This document shows positions 1 through 8,592 of a stretch of DNA of 19,332 nucleotides, in pieces (the stretch's first letter is position 1; each line of letters starts with the position of its first letter). Source of the DNA: Bacteroidetes bacterium UBA7368 (GTDB lineage: Bacteria; Bacteroidota; Rhodothermia; Rhodothermales; UBA10348); assembly GCA_002469915.1 (NCBI GenBank), contig DKOG01000044.1, positions 1-19,332 on the forward strand, read 5' to 3'. Under the pieces are notes generated by a model. It worked only from the letters and a program-made list of their open reading frames with translations, made no database searches and was not told the origin of the DNA. The position numbers and the translations under genes are program-made.

Positions 1-1867
1 AATGCCAAACCTGTCCGACAGCAGAAGAACTAGTACCCGCCCCAAACGGCATCGCAACTCGCGGAGCATCTAAGAATCGAACGTCAGAAGAACCCAAATC
101 AGATCCTGAGTCTACAAATCCCGTAGCCAAGCCCGTAACGACTTGATTATAGGTACCTGCTAATTCAGCCAACTCTGTATGCAAACTAGCCCCTTTTTTC
201 TCATTGTTGGTTCTCGTAATGATTAATGATCCTGCAGCGAACTGGCTTCCGTGGAGGGAAAAGGGTTTACTGGCAAACCGAACCTTAAAACCTGCCTTGA
301 GAAGAGCCGAGAGAAACGCTGCGTCACCAGCATCATCCCACGACGAGACATAGGCATAGGGCGCTTCTGCATGATTTTTTGACTCAGCCTTTGTAGTAGA
401 CCAAGGCCCAAACTCAACATCTTGATTTGATGCCAACGCGTTCACGTCATACACCCAGGGGAGGGCCCAGGCCGTGATATCATAGGTTAGAGAATCCGTC
501 ATTGCCGTCTGAGGGCTAAACAAGACGTTGGCCAATACGGCACGTGGTTGTGATGCAGGGATTACGAGATCTCCCTCTTGAACTTGAAAGCGCCCTGTTG
601 CAGAGGTGCGATAGTTCAATCCTTGAACCCGGCTACCGGATGTGGCTCGCCCGTAGTCTAGTCCCAGATCATCCAAATGGGCGGTTAGTGCAGCGACTCG
701 ATCACCCGGCGAATCTTTATGAATCACGTAAGCTTTGTATTGCCCGGGTGGATTCGAAATGGCCTGCTCGAAATACGTCCTGAATTCGGATACCACTTTT
801 TCCTGATGAAGCGATGTCGCCTCAATCGTCGAAAGTCCGGCTGCCGTGTGATGTGTCAGGCGATCTAGCAGCGTAAGGGTGTCTCCTTCGACCGTAAGTA
901 CACCAAGACCGGCACCACCCCCACCAGCCTGTTCGTAGGTCATCCCGACAGCACCGTTAAACATGGGATAAGAGTCGCCATAACCCGGATACAAAATGTC
1001 AAAAGACTGCTTGGTAAAATAAAGCCATCCTTCCCGATCAAAATGACGGGCATTATTTCGACCAATGATTTCCTCAAGCTCTCTTTGCCATGCTGTCACG
1101 TTTTCATGTACGGGCTCTGCAGCAGGAGCGAAGTAATACGGGCTATTGATGCCCTGCTCATGAAAATCCACGTGCACATGAGGCATCCACTTTTTATACA
1201 GCTGCATGCGCTGTCGGGTCTCAACCTGTGTCTGCCACGACCAGTCTCTATTCAGATCAAAGTAGTAATGATTCGTGCGCCCACCGGGCCATGGCTCCGC
1301 ATGCTCAACGGCATCCTTACTCACATTCATCTCCATACCCACCATCATATTGTACCAGTTTGCATATCGATCGCGACCATCTGGATTAATAGCCGGATCA
1401 AGCACAACTACGGTGTTCTCAAGCCACGCGGATGATTCTGCGCCAGGGTTCACGAGAGCAAACAGCGTGGACATCGAAGCCTCTGTACTGTTGGATTCAT
1501 TGCCATGCACATTGTAACTGAGCCAAACGATGGTTGGAGGATCACCCTTTAGTTTTCCGTCTTCAAGCCCAGCAAGCCGTAGGTTGTCGTTCCTAATCTC
1601 ATCAAGACGGGTCATGTTTTCAGGCGAACTCACGAATGCAACCATGAGTGGCCGGCCTTCATTGGTTTTGCCGTAGTGCTCGATCTGCACCCGATCACTT
1701 GACTCGGCTACATGCTCAAAGTATCCCACAACGTCCGCATGCCTAGAGAACTTCGATCCAAGCTCGTATCCGAGATATGAGCTTGGGTCTTGCAACGTAT
1801 TCTGTGCTGAAGCCGAAAAACTCAAAAAAAAGAGCAGTGCTAAAGCGGAAAGGGTGCGACTAGGCAT
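1..1867 (-). CDS. M14-family zinc carboxypeptidase, exported (3' part beyond window)
   Basis: Reading the complement from the ATG at 1867 gives one uninterrupted frame of 622 codons that runs off the left edge, so the C-terminus is missing. The protein starts with a signal peptide (MPSRTLSALALLFFLSFSASAQ, cleavage near residue 22). The peptidase M14 zinc site is visible: HGNE at about residues 121-124 gives the His and Glu ligands, and the DFHEQG segment near residue 236 gives the second His. NPDGRDRY (about 161) and DLNRDW (about 204, substrate-binding Asn-Arg) are typical of the family, and Glu312 in MTYEQAG is the likely catalytic base. After the peptidase domain (about 40-340) comes a long C-terminal region seen in large exported M14 proteins. 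The expected role is removal of C-terminal residues from extracellular peptides. An AAAAAAAGG stretch lies about 8 nt before the ATG and supports this start. A T9SS tail could lie beyond the window but is not seen. Confidence 0.9.
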   Translation of the reverse strand, partial: MPSRTLSALALLFFLSFSASAQNTLQDPSSYLGYELGSKFSRHADVVGYFEHVAESSDRVQIEHYGKTNEGRPLMVAFVSSPENMTRLDEIRNDNLRLAGLEDGKLKGDPPTIVWLSYNVHGNESNSTEASMSTLFALVNPGAESSAWLENTVVVLDPAINPDGRDRYANWYNMMVGMEMNVSKDAVEHAEPWPGGRTNHYYFDLNRDWSWQTQVETRQRMQLYKKWMPHVHVDFHEQGINSPYYFAPAAEPVHENVTAWQRELEEIIGRNNARHFDREGWLYFTKQSFDILYPGYGDSYPMFNGAVGMTYEQAGGGGAGLGVLTVEGDTLTLLDRLTHHTAAGLSTIEATSLHQEKVVSEFRTYFEQAISNPPGQYKAYVIHKDSPGDRVAALTAHLDDLGLDYGRATSGSRVQGLNYRTSATGRFQVQEGDLVIPASQPRAVLANVLFSPQTAMTDSLTYDITAWALPWVYDVNALASNQDVEFGPWSTTKAESKNHAEAPYAYVSSWDDAGDAAFLSALLKAGFKVRFASKPFSLHGSQFAAGSLIITRTNNEKKGASLHTELAELAGTYNQVVTGLATGFVDSGSDLGSSDVRFLDAPRVAMPFGAGTSSSAVGQVWH

Positions 1868-1880
1868 TTAGAAAACCTTT

Positions 1881-1894
1881 TTTTACGGGTAAAA
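1881..1894. promoter_or_regulatory. Inverted repeat between divergent exoenzyme genes
   Basis: TTTTACGGGTAAAA is a perfect inverted repeat with 6-bp arms around a 2-bp centre. It lies 13 bp upstream of the M14 start, in the 134-bp gap that separates it from the divergent Asp-box gene. It could be an operator or a leader hairpin. The repeat is short and AT-rich, so chance is possible. Confidence 0.25.
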
Positions 1895-2001
1895 CCTCTA
1901 CCATTGCATCTTCAAGGTAGCGTCTCTAGACTGCAACGCGCAATACGGATCTCCCAGAACCGATCTAACCGACAGCGTGAAGGAACACACAAATCCCAGA
2001 T

Positions 2002-5000
2002 ATGATACTCTCAAAACGGATCTTCGTAATACTCACGGGAGCCTTTCTTACTCTTCTCCTTTTGATGGATAGTGGTCAAGAGTGGTCCTCTCCGCCCTTT
2101 GACTTTCCCCAGACTCACCCAGATGAGTATCTAAAGCATGATCGTGAGATCCGAACGGCCAACGACGAATCCAAGCCTTCTTACGATCCGGGATATCGTA
2201 TTAATGCGCTCACTCAGGTGCGAGCAGCACGCAAAGGAGGACAAGCGCCCCTGCCATGGAGTGAGCGAGGTCCAGGCAATGTAGGTGGGCGCACCCGCGC
2301 TATTATCGTTGATATCAATGACCCCACCCACTCAACTTGGTTCGCTGGATCTGTCAGCGGAGGAATATGGAAAACAGTTGATAAGGGGCTCAAGTGGGAG
2401 CCGCTTACTGATGGCCTTTCAAACATAGCAATTAACTCACTGGCCCAATCGGTTTCCAATCCATCTATCATGTACGCAGGTACAGGGGAAGGCTTCAGAA
2501 ATGTAGATGCGGCCATTGGAGACGGTATGTTTAAATCAACTGATGGAGGAAATGAATGGATCCCTCTATCGGCTACCACCTCATCCTTCGACTTTTTATT
2601 CGTGAATAGACTCCTTGTCGATCCTTCGAATGCGGACATCGTGTTGGCGGCTACCAACGGTGGAATCATGCGCTCTGAAGACGGGGGCGCGTCTTGGACC
2701 ACAACTCAAGAGGGAGCCAGTAGTGCTGGGTTTTATCAGATTGTTGCCGAACCGGGAAATTTCAATGTTCAGTACGCTTCTGATCCCGCTGCAGGCATAT
2801 TAAAGTCGACAGATGCCGGTCTTACCTGGAGCGAGTCGCACTTAGGCCTTTCACAGGCTGGAAACAATTCACGCATCGAGCTAGATGTTTCTCCCGCCAA
2901 CCCGGCACGCTTGTTTGCCATGGTCGAATCAAGCGACGGCGTTGATCCTATTTACGTATCCAATAATCGAGGCGAACTCTGGGTGGCCGCTGTTCAGGTA
3001 GGAAATACAGGAAATACAGAAATAGATGTTGCAGGTACTCAGGGCTGGTATGACCTGATGGTCAAAGCCCATCCTTTTGATGAAGACGTGGCCTTTCTGG
3101 GAGGTGTTGCTCTGTATCGAGTCACCGTAACGGGTTCGCAGGCCACGAAGGTGTTTCTCGGAGCAACCGAAAACGGTACGGAATCTTTCATGGATTATGT
3201 CAATTTCGGCGCCCAGTACTTGGGTGGAGGAATGAGGCTAGGAATTGATGAACCAGAATCCACGATTACACTAGAAAAAATGGTTTCTGTCGAGGTTCGA
3301 TTTGGTTCAGGTCGCAGTCAAAAAGCCCATCGATTTACCCCTCCTGACCAGTCCGGAGTAGACTTTGCAGACTATCCGTATCAGGACTATGTAGATGTGC
3401 CGTTTGAAGTATGGGATACGGACAATAACCGACAGCTCATGGTCAGCTTCAGAGACCGAGAAGATAACGGGGCATTTGACCTGTCGCTATACGATCAGAA
3501 CGATATCGACCGAGAGTATGTGCTCATTCACGCCAGACCCTATAACGCAACGACTCCCGATCCACTCATTGCACAGGATGGTGGAATCGTATCCGATTTG
3601 GCCTATTTCTTCTGGCCCGTACTTGGTGATGCAACTTGGGATCCCAGCAATCTCCCTACATCATCCCTTGCATTTACTTGGAGCGATCGCGAAGCCGCTG
3701 CAGTCAGTGTTTCACTCACGGGGAGTGGAGTGCATGCTGATCAGCACGTAATGGTTACGACCCCAACGGGTCCATCCACCTTTCAAATCGTTCTTGGTAA
3801 TGATGGAGGCGTTTTTTACTCGGGAGACGGCGGATCTAACTGGGTTGACAGAGACCGAGGATACAACACCGCTCAATTCTATGGCGTGGATAAAAAGCCA
3901 GGAGTAGATGCTTACATAGGCGGTACGCAGGATAATGGCTCTTGGCGTTCTTTTGGAAATGCACAACCCTTTCAAAGCTGGTTCAATGCTGGGGGCGGAG
4001 ATGGATTTGATACCGTCTGGCACAAGCAAAATGACCAAAAAATGATCACAACCAGCCAATGGAATTGGTTTCAACGCTCTCTCAATGGAGGCCAAAGCTT
4101 TACAAATGGAACGGGCGGCTTAAAAGATACTGGAAGCCGCGCAGACGGAGGTCAGTTTCTAACCGTTATCGCACAAGACCCTGACGATTCCGACATCCTC
4201 TTCACCGTTGGCGAATCTGGAATCTGGAAATCTGTCAATTTCGCAGAATCGTGGAATTTGAGAAGCATACCGGCTGATGACTGGGGGTTTTCGGGTAACG
4301 GAAAGGTTGCTGTGTCTCATGTCGACGGTAATATCGTGTGGGCCGGATATGAAATGGACACGTTCCCTTCATCTTCGGACGATGACGGTAAGCTGCACGT
4401 TTCCTCCGATGGAGGTAATACGTTTACAAGCATACCCTCGCCTGATAGCTCGCCCGGACGCCTTTCCGGACTCGCTACCAGTTACGAACACGCAGAAACG
4501 GTCTATGTCACTTTTTCAGCCTCAAACCGCTCGAAGCTCCTTCGAAGTACGGACTTGGGTCAAACATGGGAAGACTTATCTGGATTCCAAAGCCGACCTG
4601 GCACATTGGTCAGTGCCAATGGGTTTCCTGACGTAGCGGTTTACGATGTACTGGACTTCCCTTCCAATCCCGTGATTTGGGCGGCAACAGAAATTGGACT
4701 CGTTGAGTCCATGGACGATGGACTAACATGGCATCATGCAGAAAATGGGTTGCCTGCCGTATCGATCTGGCAGCTTAAACTAATCGATGAGCAAGTCGTC
4801 GCGGCAACACATGGAAGAGGGGTGTGGACCCTGCCAAACGAAGCAGTGCCTATTTCGGTAGAGGAAACAGGATCTGAGCTCCCAACTTCTCTATCTGTAC
4901 GAAACGTGTACCCCAACCCGGTTCGGCAATCGGCAACTATAGAATGGAGCACGGATTCACCCGGGGCCGTGCGGATAAACGCATTCGATATTCAAGGACG

Positions 5001-5148
5001 TGAAGTAGCTCTTCTTTGGAGTGGTATGGCAGGACCAGGGGATCACCAGGTTTCTTGGGATGCTACAGATTTAGCTACGGGCGCCTACTTCATCCGGATC
5101 GAACAAGGTGGCAAACTGGTAACGCAGCAAATATTACGCGTTAAATAG
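2002..5148 (+). CDS. Asp-box/VPS10-like beta-propeller exoprotein with T9SS type A sorting domain
   Basis: A 1048-aa secreted protein with an N-terminal hydrophobic export signal (ILSKRIFVILTGAFLTLLLL). At least eight Asp-box motifs (S/T-x-D-x-G-x-x-W) recur: KTVDKGLKW (about 124), KSTDGGNEW, RSEDGGASW, KSTDAGLTW, YSGDGGSNW (about 606), SSDGGNTF, RSTDLGQTW and ESMDDGLTW near the C-terminus. They indicate one or two beta-propellers of the sortilin/VPS10 or sialidase-like BNR type. An extra region of about 150 residues (about 394-545), without Asp boxes and containing VPFEVWDTDNNRQL, interrupts the repeats. The last 85 residues (from YPNPV, about 969, through ATGAYFIRI and a basic end) match the T9SS type A sorting domain, which sends proteins through the outer membrane. 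The substrate is unknown; carbohydrate or peptide binding is plausible. It probably shares a transcript with the CBM gene 104 bp downstream. No strong ribosome-binding site precedes the ATG. Confidence 0.88.
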   Translation: MILSKRIFVILTGAFLTLLLLMDSGQEWSSPPFDFPQTHPDEYLKHDREIRTANDESKPSYDPGYRINALTQVRAARKGGQAPLPWSERGPGNVGGRTRAIIVDINDPTHSTWFAGSVSGGIWKTVDKGLKWEPLTDGLSNIAINSLAQSVSNPSIMYAGTGEGFRNVDAAIGDGMFKSTDGGNEWIPLSATTSSFDFLFVNRLLVDPSNADIVLAATNGGIMRSEDGGASWTTTQEGASSAGFYQIVAEPGNFNVQYASDPAAGILKSTDAGLTWSESHLGLSQAGNNSRIELDVSPANPARLFAMVESSDGVDPIYVSNNRGELWVAAVQVGNTGNTEIDVAGTQGWYDLMVKAHPFDEDVAFLGGVALYRVTVTGSQATKVFLGATENGTESFMDYVNFGAQYLGGGMRLGIDEPESTITLEKMVSVEVRFGSGRSQKAHRFTPPDQSGVDFADYPYQDYVDVPFEVWDTDNNRQLMVSFRDREDNGAFDLSLYDQNDIDREYVLIHARPYNATTPDPLIAQDGGIVSDLAYFFWPVLGDATWDPSNLPTSSLAFTWSDREAAAVSVSLTGSGVHADQHVMVTTPTGPSTFQIVLGNDGGVFYSGDGGSNWVDRDRGYNTAQFYGVDKKPGVDAYIGGTQDNGSWRSFGNAQPFQSWFNAGGGDGFDTVWHKQNDQKMITTSQWNWFQRSLNGGQSFTNGTGGLKDTGSRADGGQFLTVIAQDPDDSDILFTVGESGIWKSVNFAESWNLRSIPADDWGFSGNGKVAVSHVDGNIVWAGYEMDTFPSSSDDDGKLHVSSDGGNTFTSIPSPDSSPGRLSGLATSYEHAETVYVTFSASNRSKLLRSTDLGQTWEDLSGFQSRPGTLVSANGFPDVAVYDVLDFPSNPVIWAATEIGLVESMDDGLTWHHAENGLPAVSIWQLKLIDEQVVAATHGRGVWTLPNEAVPISVEETGSELPTSLSVRNVYPNPVRQSATIEWSTDSPGAVRINAFDIQGREVALLWSGMAGPGDHQVSWDATDLATGAYFIRIEQGGKLVTQQILRVK

Positions 5149-5252
5149 AGCGAAAAACTGATTTCTTGTCGTTATAAAGACTTGGAACAAGCCGCCGCTT
5201 CTCCACATTTGTCCGCATTAATACCGGAGCTTTATTGCTCTGGAATGATCCT

Positions 5253-6119
5253 ATGCGCCTTAGATCGGCCATCTTGTTGTTTTTTGCCCTTCTGACCTTG
5301 TCTGCCGCCGAACGCAGCACGGCACAAGCTGTGCGCATCGTTCACGCGACCGAAGAGCTCCGAGACGGTCGATACGTAGCCCATGTCATGATCACCAACA
5401 TGACATCAACGGCCATTTCCGACTGGAAAATGACCTTTGAATTGAACTCTCATGTAGAACACATCGAGCACGTAGAGTGGACTGATAGCCTGAACGTTCT
5501 GCAACGACTCCCGCATGAAGTATTTGGCCAAGGATGGACCAACACCATTTTACCCGGTGAGGTCGTCTGGTTCACCATCAGTGGCTTAGCCTACAATAAC
5601 AGTGTCGAGATTCCGCGGAATCTATTTTTCAACGGCTCATCCTATCCTGTTGAGGTAGCATTCGCTCCCGAACAGCCTGTTGCTCAACCCTCCGACATGG
5701 TCATCTCGACCTGGATCGACAGCTATGACTACACCACGTACAAAGGATATATCGTCGTTCAGAATCCTACCGACCTCCTCTTTCCAGCTCTTTGGGATCT
5801 AAAGTTTTCTGCGCCCCACCTAATCGTAGATATGGAAAACGTGATTTGGTCTCGGTCTGGAAACGAATATCAGGTGTATGGGCACACCCACACCGACGGC
5901 ACTAACGCCCCGGGCCAGCTTGCTTTCAGGATCAACTTTTGCGAATGCAAATGTGGGAATAGGGAAACCACCAATATCACTGTCTGTGGTTCCTTCCATC
6001 GTAACCGGAGGGCCGAACGCCGGGCCAAAAGCGCCTGCCTGAACAGAAGATGTTATCGTACTGCTCGGCATCATGTACTGCAAACTGATATCCAAGGATG
6101 TACCCGGCACTGTAAATAG
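5253..6119 (+). CDS. Exported protein with two CBM2-like domains; C-terminus probably chimeric
   Basis: The chosen start is MRLRSAILLFFALL, which gives a normal signal peptide ending near STAQA; an in-frame ATG 18 nt upstream is less likely. Residues about 27-130 and 148-229 look like two copies of a cellulose-binding-module (CBM2-like) fold. The first has GWTNTILPGEVVWFTISG; the second has NEYQVYG followed by APGQLAFRI. Both match the conserved CBM2 strand order in which N-x-Y leads to I-x-PG-x-x-v-x-F. From about residue 230 (nt 5940) the character changes abruptly. The last 59 residues hold 8 Cys and many Arg, while the preceding 229 hold no Cys, and this part is antisense to a truncated FadL-type gene. 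The natural C-terminus has probably been lost in a rearrangement. The role would be polysaccharide binding at or outside the cell surface. The domain assignment is by eye. Confidence 0.6.
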   Translation: MRLRSAILLFFALLTLSAAERSTAQAVRIVHATEELRDGRYVAHVMITNMTSTAISDWKMTFELNSHVEHIEHVEWTDSLNVLQRLPHEVFGQGWTNTILPGEVVWFTISGLAYNNSVEIPRNLFFNGSSYPVEVAFAPEQPVAQPSDMVISTWIDSYDYTTYKGYIVVQNPTDLLFPALWDLKFSAPHLIVDMENVIWSRSGNEYQVYGHTHTDGTNAPGQLAFRINFCECKCGNRETTNITVCGSFHRNRRAERRAKSACLNRRCYRTARHHVLQTDIQGCTRHCK

Positions 6120-6314
6120 TGCAGCTGGGTTCCAGTGGAGGGCCGTCTGGGCGTCACGAGGAGCTGCCATTCCTGCACCAGACATACTTTGATCAACCGG
6201 ACCGGCACCATTCATAACGTGACCTGATTGAGCATATGCTGATATAGTCATGCAGAAAACAACTAGGAGTGCACCTGTGAGGCGCGCGGTCATATTTATT
6301 CGACGAGATACCAT
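5820..6314 (-). pseudogene. Truncated FadL/OmpP1-type outer-membrane porin (5' fragment)
   Basis: The complement from the ATG at 6314 reads MVSRRINMTARLTGALLVVF and continues as a signal peptide ending at AYAQ (residue 29). It is preceded by AGAGAGG at a good distance, so the start of a real gene is present. Mature residues contain GAGPVDQSMSGAGMA and then TALHWNPAAL, the N-terminal signature of FadL/TodX/OmpP1 hydrophobic-compound porins (glycine-rich motif plus NPAAL). The family is usually 400-500 residues. Here recognisable sequence ends around SKLARGVSAVGVG (nt about 5890-5900), and about 25 unrelated residues follow before a stop at 5820. The 3' two-thirds is absent, and the complementary strand there encodes a CBM-like protein. 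I infer a deletion or inversion that joined two genes head-on. A misassembly is the main alternative. A functional barrel is not expected. Confidence 0.65.
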
Positions 6315-6356
6315 ACTGATATCCTCTCTGTTAGTGGTAGGACGATTCAAAACCAA

Positions 6357-6366
6357 GGTCGCGACC
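6357..6366. promoter_or_regulatory. Perfect 10-bp palindrome GGTCGCGACC upstream of the FadL fragment
   Basis: GGTCGCGACC lies 43 bp upstream of the FadL-fragment start, in the region between that gene and the divergent GntR regulator. It is a plausible operator, but there is no independent support. Confidence 0.2.
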
Positions 6367-6388
6367 ACCAAGATATTATCGTGTAATA

Positions 6389-6503
6389 CTTGTAATAACA
6401 AGAGCGTCATCCTGAATCCAAGGGTGATGTGGTGATTTCCCTCACATGCACAACATTTTCCCAACCTGTTATCATAAGTATGGTTTGTGTTGTACTTGTT
6501 ATC
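6389..6503. promoter_or_regulatory. Repeated CTTGTTAT-type motifs upstream of the GntR gene (candidate operators)
   Basis: CTTGTAATAACAAG (6389-6402) is an inverted repeat with 5-bp arms. Read on the complement it contains CTTGTTAT. The same core returns as CCTGTTATC (about 6465-6473) and CTTGTTATC (6495-6503). These motifs fill the gap between the FadL fragment and the divergent regulator. GntR/HutC regulators commonly bind short inverted repeats next to their own gene, so autoregulation is a reasonable inference. A weak sigma70-like pair, TTGTAC (6490-6495) and TATACC (6512-6517) with a 16-bp spacer, overlaps the last copy. Confidence 0.3.
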
Positions 6504-6547
6504 TACTTTCCTATACCCGTGTTCACTTACCTAACAACTGTCCCCAA

Positions 6548-7357
6548 ATGGCAAACGCACAGCCCAGACACGAAGTGGTCAGCTCGTGGCTCCGTGAACG
6601 AATTGAAGCCGGCGCATACATTGAAGACGACCAATTGCCTTCTGAAAACCAACTGGGGAAGCAATTCGGTGTAAGTCGCATTACGGTTCGCCGTGCGCTT
6701 CAAACACTGGAGTCTGAGGATTTGATTTACCGAAGACAAGGACTCGGGTCTTTTGTCAAGGATAATCGGGTACATCAGGGTCTGGTTCGTTTGACCGACT
6801 TTGTTGAAGACATGGAGTCTGCTGGAATCGTTCCACAATCTATTGTGATGCACCAGGGTGCCGAGGCAGCCTCCAATAGAGTGGCTGTCGCACTCGATAT
6901 AGAAGAAGGCACCACCGTTTACCGAATAGATCGCCTACGAAAAGGTGATGGTCAGGCGCTGGCTTTTGACAGAACCTGGATTCCCATGTTCTATGCCCAT
7001 TTAATCGAAAAACACGATCTCGAGACAACAACCATTTACTCCATTCTTGAGGACCACTATGACATTTGCGTCTGTCGAGGTCGCTTTAGGATTGAGGCAG
7101 TGAACGCGCCCAACGATGTCGCTCAGTATCTGGATGTACCCTGGGGAAGGGCCCTCATGCTCATCGAGCGCACCTCCATGACAGAAGCCGATCAGCACTT
7201 TTATTATCAGCAGCGCTACTACCGTTCCGACCGCGTGGCCTATGAACTAGAGCTCAAGCGAGGGAAAACAAAATCTCAAAAATCAGGCCTTCCACTCAAG
7301 GAGTTTGAGCCCATCTTTAAACAGGGTTCAGATCTGTCCAGGGAAGAAGCTCAATAG
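6548..7357 (+). CDS. GntR-family (HutC/UTRA type) transcriptional regulator
   Basis: A 269-aa DNA-binding regulator. The N-terminal winged helix-turn-helix (residues about 5-72) shows the GntR signature LPSENQLGKQFGVSRITVRR, then LESEDLIYRRQGLGSFV for the wing. Residues about 80-235 fit the UTRA ligand-binding domain of the HutC subfamily (VYRIDRLRKGDGQALAFDR, then IYSILEDHY). Such proteins bind small effectors, often sugars, amino-sugar phosphates or urocanate, and release DNA when bound. I place the start at MANAQPRHEVV because the in-frame extension upstream (from 6446) is Cys/Tyr-rich and unlike the family. No Shine-Dalgarno sequence is evident. The 3' end overlaps moeA on the other strand by 41 bp. 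The effector and target genes cannot be told from the sequence; the truncated porin is the divergent neighbour. Confidence 0.88.
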   Translation: MANAQPRHEVVSSWLRERIEAGAYIEDDQLPSENQLGKQFGVSRITVRRALQTLESEDLIYRRQGLGSFVKDNRVHQGLVRLTDFVEDMESAGIVPQSIVMHQGAEAASNRVAVALDIEEGTTVYRIDRLRKGDGQALAFDRTWIPMFYAHLIEKHDLETTTIYSILEDHYDICVCRGRFRIEAVNAPNDVAQYLDVPWGRALMLIERTSMTEADQHFYYQQRYYRSDRVAYELELKRGKTKSQKSGLPLKEFEPIFKQGSDLSREEAQ

Positions 7358-8543
7358 TGACCTTTGTCCCGGGTCCCACCTTCGACTGATCGGCGGGAAG
7401 GTGAATAATACAATTCGCCTTCAATACAGAGCCCAATAAGTTAGAGCCCTGAGCGCCTGCCGGCCCCACCTCAAGCGTTCCATCGCTTCGCATAAAGGCG
7501 ATACCCCGACTGAAGTAGTGTAGCTCAGGCACTTTTTTCATGGGCGCATTCATGGTAGCCTGAAGTTGAGCGCCACCCAGGTTTGCTTTTCCAAGCATCG
7601 TATCGATAGCCCGACGTCCGTAAATAGAAAAACACATAGCCGAAGAGACGGGGTTTCCAGGAAGCCCCAGAATGGGGAGTTTTCCAATCGTGCCAAATGC
7701 CAGTGGTTTACCAGGACGTTGACGAACTTTCCAAAAGTGCATCGCCATTCCCATCTTCTCCAGCACCGTCTTTACGTAATCATGTTGTCCAACGGACACA
7801 CCACCAGCAATAATCAATAAGTCCGTTTCCACTTGGCTTTCAATAGCTCGCTGGATGTCTTTTGGGTCGTCTTTTGCGTGCACATAACCCATGCAAGATG
7901 CACCAAACACACCCGCCAGTGCCTGTAACGTCGGACCGTTTGAATTTCGAATTTGCCCCATTTCTGGTTGAGCAGAAGGGGGCACCACCTCGTCTCCTGT
8001 TGAAATAATTCCGATTCGCGGACGCTTTCTAACCAGTGGCGAAATGCACCCCAGCGAGGCCAGCATGCCGAGACCACCGGGCGTCACGACATCACCCTCG
8101 CGTAGGATAATGTCACCCACACACACATCCTCTGCTGCCGGGCGGACATGCACTCCTAGGGGGGCGCCCCGGTCTATATCAACTACTTCCTGGTCCTCCT
8201 GAGTCCACTCCACAGGCACCACCGTGTCAGCGCCCTTGGGGATCGGGGCGCCCGTCATAATCCGAGCACACTGTCCAACACCAACCGTTTTCTGCGGCAT
8301 TCGGCCAGCCGGAATGTGTTCGATGACCTTGAGTGTACCCCCGGCTCCTGTTAGATCTTCGGCACGAAGAGCATACCCGTCCATTGCTGAGCTGGCGAAA
8401 GGGGGAATACTATCTGAACTAACCACATCTTTTGCGAGCGTGCGCCCTAGCGCCTCACTCAACGGAATGCGCTCCGCTTCTACGAGCCGAACCCTATCCA
8501 ACACCTCTGAAAGTGCTTCATTAAATGAGATGAATGTTCGCAT
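7317..8543 (-). CDS. moeA: Molybdopterin molybdenumtransferase MoeA
   Basis: A 408-aa cytoplasmic enzyme that inserts molybdate into adenylylated molybdopterin, the last step of molybdenum cofactor synthesis. The order of motifs is typical: PPFASSAMDGYAL (about 45), IMTGAPIPKGADTVVPVE (about 95), IGIISTGDEVV and GQIRNSNG in the MoCF-binding domain (about 175-200), then GGVSVGQHDYVK (about 245) and LPGNPVSSAMCF (about 290), followed by the C-terminal beta-barrel domain. The length is normal. The start is placed at MRTFISFNEALSEV. An in-frame extension to 8603 is possible but would overlap the pgi promoter region. No other moa/mob gene or molybdoenzyme is in the window. Its last 41 bp overlap the GntR gene tail to tail. 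Confidence 0.95.
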   Translation of the reverse strand: MRTFISFNEALSEVLDRVRLVEAERIPLSEALGRTLAKDVVSSDSIPPFASSAMDGYALRAEDLTGAGGTLKVIEHIPAGRMPQKTVGVGQCARIMTGAPIPKGADTVVPVEWTQEDQEVVDIDRGAPLGVHVRPAAEDVCVGDIILREGDVVTPGGLGMLASLGCISPLVRKRPRIGIISTGDEVVPPSAQPEMGQIRNSNGPTLQALAGVFGASCMGYVHAKDDPKDIQRAIESQVETDLLIIAGGVSVGQHDYVKTVLEKMGMAMHFWKVRQRPGKPLAFGTIGKLPILGLPGNPVSSAMCFSIYGRRAIDTMLGKANLGGAQLQATMNAPMKKVPELHYFSRGIAFMRSDGTLEVGPAGAQGSNLLGSVLKANCIIHLPADQSKVGPGTKVTIELLPWTDLNPV

Positions 8544-8592
8544 ATATAAACACGCTCTTGTGTAGCTTTTGAGCATAGAAGATACCCACATA

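Noticed and set aside
1043..1435. Plus-strand open frame of 130 codons inside the M14 gene
   Set aside because: It is antisense to a well-conserved peptidase domain and lacks any protein-like features.
6446..6547. Longer start for the GntR regulator
   Set aside because: The 34 extra residues are Cys/Tyr-rich and unlike GntR proteins; the region carries repeated motifs and a promoter-like pair.
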